Shown here piece after piece: positions 59,138 through 64,000 of a DNA stretch of 64,000 bases; position 1 is the stretch's first letter; each line of letters starts with the position of its first letter. The stretch comes from Streptomyces sp. Isolate_45 (GTDB lineage: Bacteria; Actinomycetota; Actinomycetes; Streptomycetales; Streptomycetaceae). The DNA is taken from contig NZ_JANFAK020000018.1 in assembly GCF_024721315.2 (NCBI RefSeq), positions 1 to 64,000 of the forward strand, given 5' to 3'. Both the position numbers and the translations under genes were made by a program. Under the pieces are notes generated by a model. It searched no databases and was not told where the DNA came from. It saw only the letters and a program-made list of their open reading frames with translations.

Positions 59138-60697
59138 ATGAACGACCAGCTCAACCGCCTCGCCCGGCGCGGGTTCCTGATCGCGGGCGGCGCCGGCGCC
59201 CTGGCACTCGCCACCGGATGCGCCGGCGCCCCGGCCCCCGACACCCACGGCTCCGCCGGACCGCCCCGACGCGGCGGCCGGCTGCGCGCCGCCTTCGCCG
59301 GCGGCGGCGCGGCCGAGACCCTCGACCCGCACGCGGCGAACCTGTTCGTCGACGCGGCCCGCGCCAAGGCCCTGTTCGACAAACTCGCCGACTTCGGGGC
59401 CGACCTCTCCGCCGTTCCCCGCCTCGCCGCGGGCTGGGAGCCCAACGAAGCCCTCGACACCTGGCGGATCACCCTGCGCCGGGCCACCTTCCACGACGGC
59501 AGGCCGGTGACCGCCGCGGACGTCCTCCACAGCTACCGCAGGATCGCCGACCCCCGGGGCACCTTCCGGGCCAAGGCCTCCCTGGAACCCATCGACCTCG
59601 CCGCCAGCCGCGCCGTCGACCCGACCACCGTCGAGTTCCGACTCAAGCGCCCCTACGCCGAATTCCCCAACGTGCTCGCCGCGTTCGGCGCGTACGTCGT
59701 CCCCGAGGGAGCCACCTCCTTCGACCGCCCCGTCGGATCCGGGCCCTTCGCCTTCGTCTCGTTCCGGCCCGGCAGCTCCCTCCTCGTCCGCCGCAACGAC
59801 GCCTACTGGGACGGCGCCCCCCACCTGGACGAGCTGGAGTTCGTGGTGGCCGCGGAGGAATCGGCCCGGGTGAACGCGCTCCTCGGCGGACAGGTCGACT
59901 ACGCCCACGAACTCGCCCCCGCCACCGCCCGCACCCACGAGGGCAAGGGCCGGATCGACGTCGTCCGGCTCCCCGGCAGCGCCATGCAGGGCTTCGTCAT
60001 GAAGACCGACCGCCCGCCCTTCGACGACCGGCGGGTCCGGCAGGCCTTCTTCCTCATCGCCGACCGCCGCGAACTCGTCGACGGGGCGCTCGGCGGCGCC
60101 GGCGACATCGGCAACGACCTCTTCGGGAAGGGCTGCCGCTACTACGCCTCCGCACTGCCCCAGCGCACCCAGGACCTCGACCGGGCCCGCGCCCTCCTCA
60201 AGGAGGCCGGAGCGGACGGACTCCGCGTCACCCTCGACACCGCCCCGGCCGCCCCCGGCTTCGTCGAAGCCGCCGGGATCTTCAAGGACCAGGCCGCCCG
60301 GGCCGGCGTCACCGTCGAGATCAAGGTCGGCAACAAGGACACGTACTGGAAGGACATCCTGTCCACCGGAACCTTCGCCTCCTACCGGTCCGGCGCCATG
60401 CCCATCGAATCCCACCTCTCGCAACGGCTCCTGACCGGATCCACCACCAACGCCACCCAATGGCGGCACAAGGACTTCGACGACCTCTACCAGCAGACCC
60501 AATCCACCCGCGACGAACAGCGGCGCACCGCCCTCCACGAGCGCATGCAGCGCCGCCTCCACGACGAGGGCGGCTTCCTGATCTGGGGCTTCGCCGACTG
60601 GATCGTCGCCACCTCGCCCAAGGTCCGCGGCATCGCGAAGGACGCCCCCGCCAACACCCTCGACTGGGCCCGCTTCGACAGGACCTGGCTCGCGTGA
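59138..60697 (+). CDS. Substrate-binding lipoprotein, family 5 (peptide/nickel/opine), Tat-type signal
   Basis: A 519-residue extracellular binding protein. The N-terminus has a twin-arginine-like motif ARRGFLIAGG and lipobox LATGC (cysteine near 28), so it may be exported folded. Family features are RLAAGWEPNEALDTWRITLR, ATFHDGRPVTAADVLHSYRR, VGSGPFAFVSF and LVRRNDAYWDGAPHLDEL. CntA, which binds staphylopine-metal, belongs to this family as do nickel and peptide binders. It starts 61 bp after the MFS gene, the only real gap in the operon. Proposed to capture the loaded metallophore. Confidence 0.88.
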   Translation: MNDQLNRLARRGFLIAGGAGALALATGCAGAPAPDTHGSAGPPRRGGRLRAAFAGGGAAETLDPHAANLFVDAARAKALFDKLADFGADLSAVPRLAAGWEPNEALDTWRITLRRATFHDGRPVTAADVLHSYRRIADPRGTFRAKASLEPIDLAASRAVDPTTVEFRLKRPYAEFPNVLAAFGAYVVPEGATSFDRPVGSGPFAFVSFRPGSSLLVRRNDAYWDGAPHLDELEFVVAAEESARVNALLGGQVDYAHELAPATARTHEGKGRIDVVRLPGSAMQGFVMKTDRPPFDDRRVRQAFFLIADRRELVDGALGGAGDIGNDLFGKGCRYYASALPQRTQDLDRARALLKEAGADGLRVTLDTAPAAPGFVEAAGIFKDQAARAGVTVEIKVGNKDTYWKDILSTGTFASYRSGAMPIESHLSQRLLTGSTTNATQWRHKDFDDLYQQTQSTRDEQRRTALHERMQRRLHDEGGFLIWGFADWIVATSPKVRGIAKDAPANTLDWARFDRTWLA

Positions 60698-61641
60698 CCC
60701 TCCACCGGTCCTGGGCCGGCCGCCGCCTGCTCCTCGGCCTGGGGCAGACGGCGGCCGTCGTCCTGTTCGTCTTCGCCCTCACCGAAGCCCTGCCCGGCGA
60801 CGCGGCCGTGGTCCTGGCCGGTGACCAGCCCGACCCGCTGCGCATCGACCGGATCCGCACCGCCATGGGCCTGGACCGACCCGCCCCCGAACGCCTCCTG
60901 GACTGGGTCACCGGCCTGCTCCACGGCGACCTCGGCGCCTCCCTGGTCACCGGCCGCCCCGTCACCGCCCACCTCGCCGACGGGGTCGGCCCCACCCTGC
61001 TCCTCGCCGCCGTCACCCTCACCCTGCTCCTGCCGGCCGCCACCGGGCTGGGCGTGCTCTGCGCCCGCCGCGAGGGCGGCCCGCTGGACCGCGCCGTCAG
61101 CGCCACCACCCTCGCCGTCCACGCCGTCCCGGAATTCGCCCTCGGGGTGCTGCTGGCCGCCCTGTTGGGCATCGAGCTCGGCTGGCTGCCGCCCACCGCC
61201 CTCGGCACGGACCCGCGCACCGAACCCGCCGTCCTCGTCCTGCCCGTCCTCGTGCTGCTGTCCCGGCCGGTGTGTTCCATCAGCCGGCTGGTCCGCGCGG
61301 GGATGATCGACGCGATGGGCTCCCCCTACGCCGCCCAGGCCAGGCGCCTCGGCGTCGGCGAGGCCCGCGTCCGCTGGACCCACGCCCTGCCCGGCGCCCT
61401 CGCCCCCGCCACCCAACAACTCGCCCGGACCTGCGACTGGCTGCTCGGCGGGGTCATCGTCGTGGAGGCCCTGTTCGTCGTGCCGGGCCTCGGCACCGTC
61501 CTCATCGAGGCCGTCGCCGCCCGCGACGTACCCGTCGTCCAGGGCCTGGCGGTGGTCTTCGGAGTCGTCACCGTCCTGGTCAACCTCGCGGCCGACCTCG
61601 TGGCCCGCCGCTTCTCCCCCCGGTCGGAGGCCGCCGCGTGA
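60694..61641 (+). CDS. ABC transporter permease (OppB/NikB type)
   Basis: A 315-residue permease with about six helices (GQTAAVVLFVFALTEALPGD at the start; VTLTLLLPAATGLGVLCA; LAVVFGVVTVLVNLAADLVA at the end) and the cytoplasmic loop YAAQARRLGVGEARVRWTHA that contacts the ATPase. The GTGA overlap joins it to the binding-protein gene and its end overlaps the next permease. It differs well from the nikB product in this window, so this is a separate importer, proposed to carry the metal-metallophore complex. Confidence 0.88.
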   Translation: MTLHRSWAGRRLLLGLGQTAAVVLFVFALTEALPGDAAVVLAGDQPDPLRIDRIRTAMGLDRPAPERLLDWVTGLLHGDLGASLVTGRPVTAHLADGVGPTLLLAAVTLTLLLPAATGLGVLCARREGGPLDRAVSATTLAVHAVPEFALGVLLAALLGIELGWLPPTALGTDPRTEPAVLVLPVLVLLSRPVCSISRLVRAGMIDAMGSPYAAQARRLGVGEARVRWTHALPGALAPATQQLARTCDWLLGGVIVVEALFVVPGLGTVLIEAVAARDVPVVQGLAVVFGVVTVLVNLAADLVARRFSPRSEAAA

Positions 61642-62492
61642 ACCGGTCCAGGCCTTCCCCCGCGTCGTACCGGTCCCGGACCGCACGCTACGGCCCCGCC
61701 CTGATCCTCGTCGCCGTTCCCCTGCTGCTCGCCCTCCTCGGACCGCTGTTCGCCGGACCCGCCGCAACCCGGACGGTGTCCTTCGCCTCCGGGCCGGACC
61801 ACTGGATCGGCACCGACTTCGCGGGTCGCGACGCCTGGCGGCAGGTCCTCCTCGGCGGCCGCTCCGTCGTCCTCGTCGCCCTGGCGGCCACCGTGCTCGC
61901 CTACCTCGTGGCCGTCCCGCTCGGGCTCTGCGCGGCCCTCACCCGCCGCACCTGGCTGGAGGAGACGCTGATGCGCCCCCTGGACGTGGTGCTCGCCGTC
62001 CCCTCCCTGCTGCTGGTGCTGCTCGTCGCGGCCACCCTCACGCCCGGGCCGGCCGGAATGACCGTCCTGGTCGGGCTGGCCGCCGTACCCGACGCGACCC
62101 GCGTCGTCCACGCGGCGGCCGCGGCCATCGCCGCCCGGCCCGCCGTCGAGGCCCTGCGGACGCAGGGCGAGACATGGTGGCGCACGGCCGTCGGCTACGT
62201 GGCCCGCGCCATGCGCCGCACGCTCGCCGCCGACGTCGGGATCCGGCTCACCGGCTCCCTGTACCTGGTGGCCACGGCCGCCTTCCTCGGCGTCGGAGTA
62301 CAGCCGGACACCGCCGATTGGGCCGTCATGGTCGACCGCAACAGGCCGGGCCTCCTGCTGGTGCCGTGGCCCGTGGTGGTGCCCGCGCTGCTCGTCGCGG
62401 CCCTGTCCATGGGCACCAACCTGCTGTTCGACGTCGCACAGCAGCACACCGTCCCGCCGGCGCGGGCCGACCGGAAGGGGACACCGCGATGA
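61638..62492 (+). CDS. ABC transporter permease (OppC/NikC type)
   Basis: A 284-residue partner permease. The family motif is DHWIGTDFAGRDAWRQVLLG after the first helix; further helices include SVVLVALAATVLAYLVAVPL and VVLAVPSLLLVLLVAATLTP. The contact loop is EALRTQGETWWRTAVGYVAR. It overlaps its neighbours by GTGA and ATGA. With the preceding permease it forms the channel. Confidence 0.88.
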   Translation: MNRSRPSPASYRSRTARYGPALILVAVPLLLALLGPLFAGPAATRTVSFASGPDHWIGTDFAGRDAWRQVLLGGRSVVLVALAATVLAYLVAVPLGLCAALTRRTWLEETLMRPLDVVLAVPSLLLVLLVAATLTPGPAGMTVLVGLAAVPDATRVVHAAAAAIAARPAVEALRTQGETWWRTAVGYVARAMRRTLAADVGIRLTGSLYLVATAAFLGVGVQPDTADWAVMVDRNRPGLLLVPWPVVVPALLVAALSMGTNLLFDVAQQHTVPPARADRKGTPR

Positions 62493-63952
62493 GCGTCGTC
62501 GCCGAAGTACGTGACCTGCGCGTGGAGATCGGGGGCAGGACCGTCGTCGACGGGGTGTGCGTCCGCGCCCGCGCGGGCCGCGTCACCGCCCTCGTCGGCC
62601 CCTCCGGCAGCGGCAAGACCACGACGGGCCTGGCCCTGCTGGGCGAGTACCCGGCGGGCGCCCGGGTCGGCGGGCACGTCCTGACCGCCGGGAGCGCGGT
62701 GGGCTACGTGCCCCAGCACCCCGCGGCCGTCCTCAACCCCGCCCGTCGGGCCGGTGCGTTGCTGCGGGACGTGGCCGCCCTCGGCGGCGGCAGCCGCCGG
62801 GAGGTCCGCGCCCGGGTGGAGGAGGCCCTGCTGCTGGCCCGGATCCCGGATCCCGGGGCCGTCCTGCGCCGCTTCCCCCACCAGCTGTCCGGGGGCCAGC
62901 AGCAGCGGGTCGTCCTGGCCCAGGCACTGCTGCGGGGCGCCCGTGTGATCGTCGCCGACGAACCCACCACCGGGCAGGACGCCGTCACCAAGCGGGGCAT
63001 CGTCACGGAACTCGCCGCCGTCGCCGCGCGGGGCGTCGCGGTGGTCCTGCTCAGCCACGACCTGGACGTGGTGCGGGAACTCGCCGACGAGGTCGTCGTC
63101 CTCGGCGGGGGCCGGGTCGTGGACCGCGGTCCGGCCGCCGAGGTGCTCGGGTCCCGTCTGCGGGTGCCGCCGCCCGCCGTCCGGGCCGCCCGCACACGGG
63201 GACCCGTACGCCTGGAGGCACGGGAGCTGACCGCCGCCCACCGCACCGGGCGGGGCGCCGCCCCGGCGCTCCACGGCATCGGGCTGGAGGTCGCGGCGGG
63301 GGAGTGCCTGGCCCTCATCGGCCGCTCCGGCAGCGGGAAGACCACCCTGGGACGCTGCCTGGCCGGGCTGCACACCGGGCACGACGGCCGGATCCTGTGG
63401 CGCGGCGCCCCGCTGCCGCGCAGCGTGCGATCCCGGAGCCGGACGGAACTGGCGGCCGTCCAGTACGTGTTCCAGGACCCCAAGGCCGCCTTCGACGAGT
63501 ACCGGCCCGTACGGGACCAGGTCGCCCGGACCGCCGTACGCCTGCGCGGGGCGGCCCCGGGCCCGGCACGGGAGGAGGCGCTGCGGATGCTGGCGGAACT
63601 CGGCCTGACCGAGGAGCAGGCGGCGCGGCGCCCCGGCGGGCTCTCGGGCGGCGAACTCCAGCGGGCGGCCCTCGCCCGCACCCTGCTGGCCCGACCGGAC
63701 GTCCTGGTCTGCGACGAGATCACCTCGGGCCTCGACCCCGTCACGCGGGGCGTCGTCCTCGACGTGCTCGCCGCACGGCGGGACCGCGGTGAACTCGGCC
63801 TGCTCCTGATCACCCACGACCTCGCGGCCGCCGCCGCCCTCGCGGACCGCATCGCGGTGCTGGACGGGGGACGCGTCGTGGAGGAGGGCCCGGCACACCG
63901 TCTGCTCGACGCCCCCCGGCACGCCTTCACCCGGGCGCTCACCGGCAGGTGA
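62489..63952 (+). CDS. Fused double ABC ATPase (OppDF/NikDE in one chain)
   Basis: A 487-residue protein with two complete nucleotide-binding domains. First half: GPSGSGKTTTGL, LSGGQQQRVVLAQAL, VIVADEPTTGQD, LLSHDL. Second half: GRSGSGKTTLGR, LSGGELQRAALARTL, VLVCDEITSGLD, LITHDL. It takes the place of two separate ATPases and energises the permease pair. The C-terminal cysteine-rich extension seen in the nikD-like protein is absent. ATGA overlap with the permease gene; last gene of the operon. Confidence 0.92.
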   Translation: MSVVAEVRDLRVEIGGRTVVDGVCVRARAGRVTALVGPSGSGKTTTGLALLGEYPAGARVGGHVLTAGSAVGYVPQHPAAVLNPARRAGALLRDVAALGGGSRREVRARVEEALLLARIPDPGAVLRRFPHQLSGGQQQRVVLAQALLRGARVIVADEPTTGQDAVTKRGIVTELAAVAARGVAVVLLSHDLDVVRELADEVVVLGGGRVVDRGPAAEVLGSRLRVPPPAVRAARTRGPVRLEARELTAAHRTGRGAAPALHGIGLEVAAGECLALIGRSGSGKTTLGRCLAGLHTGHDGRILWRGAPLPRSVRSRSRTELAAVQYVFQDPKAAFDEYRPVRDQVARTAVRLRGAAPGPAREEALRMLAELGLTEEQAARRPGGLSGGELQRAALARTLLARPDVLVCDEITSGLDPVTRGVVLDVLAARRDRGELGLLLITHDLAAAAALADRIAVLDGGRVVEEGPAHRLLDAPRHAFTRALTGR

Positions 63953-63966
63953 CCCCGATCGGGGTC
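63951..63966. terminator. Perfect palindrome at the operon end
   Basis: GACCCCGATCGGGGTC begins within the stop codon of the fused ATPase gene. It may terminate the operon or be an operator of a gene outside the window. The remaining 34 bases hold nothing recognisable. Confidence 0.4.
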
Positions 63967-64000
63967 GACGGGCCGGGACACCGGCCGAACCGGCCCCCGG

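Noticed and set aside
59218..61641. An 807-codon plus-strand frame
   Set aside because: The first two thirds are an arginine/proline-rich shadow of the binding-protein gene; only the permease part from 60694 is real.
53492..63952. Nicotianamine-synthase-like (CntL) or opine-dehydrogenase (CntM) genes, NRPS or IucA/IucC synthetases
   Set aside because: None of the nine products shows these families, so the locus is neither a staphylopine-type nor a classical siderophore cluster.
1..64000. Prophage, insertion sequence, integrase, tRNA or rRNA genes
   Set aside because: No transposase, integrase or phage structural protein was seen, and no tRNA-like or rRNA-like sequence was noticed by eye; a covariance-model scan was not possible.

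Overview
The window is very GC-rich actinomycete DNA, almost certainly a Streptomyces chromosome or a close relative. Codon third positions are nearly always G or C. Many genes start with GTG and overlap their neighbour by ATGA or GTGA. Typical Streptomyces gene types are present: a WhiJ-like regulator with DUF397 and ATPase partners, a DUF5999 protein, MurT/GatD, and a DasR-type operator. No rRNA, tRNA, prophage, transposase, CRISPR or NRPS/PKS gene was seen.

Layout. 0-9 kb: an alpha/beta hydrolase, a GntR/HutC regulator with a DasR-like operator over its promoter, an SMI1/KNR4 protein, a ROK regulator, and a sensor kinase/response regulator pair divergent from an ABC exporter across a perfect 26-bp palindrome. 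9-17 kb: a Mug-type DNA glycosylase, PurB, a GDSL hydrolase, two CNNM/CorC-type membrane proteins, a shattered GNAT gene, a methyltransferase and a lipoprotein. 17-22 kb: the biotin genes bioD-bioA-bioB, with bioF divergent. 22-24 kb: the WhiJ-like module. 24-29 kb: urease ureABCFGD. 29-41 kb: housekeeping and membrane genes (secreted S33 peptidase, acyltransferase, CtaG-like protein, PfkA, GatD/MurT, peptide deformylase, TetR/acyl-CoA dehydrogenase pair). 41-48 kb: a fibronectin-type lipoprotein and a nikABCDE-like transporter behind a good Nur (nickel) box. 48-53 kb: a secreted propeller-like protein, a YedYZ-like molybdoenzyme with its cytochrome b, a voltage-gated ion channel and a DoxX protein behind an iron box.

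The most interesting region is 53.4-63.95 kb. Nine tightly coupled genes follow a promoter whose spacer holds a Zur-like site. They encode an ATP-grasp ligase, a DUF364 putative heavy-metal-chelation protein, a cysteine-synthase-fold PLP enzyme, an enolase-superfamily dipeptide-epimerase-like enzyme, an MFS exporter and a complete Nik/Opp-family importer with a fused double ATPase. The order of make, export, re-import is the logic of metallophore systems such as staphylopine, but the biosynthetic enzymes differ. My reading is an NRPS-independent amino-acid-derived zinc (or nickel/cobalt) metallophore locus. That is inference from families, order and promoter.

Metal handling recurs across the window: nickel urease, Nur-box nickel transporter, iron-box DoxX gene and the Zur-like metallophore operon.
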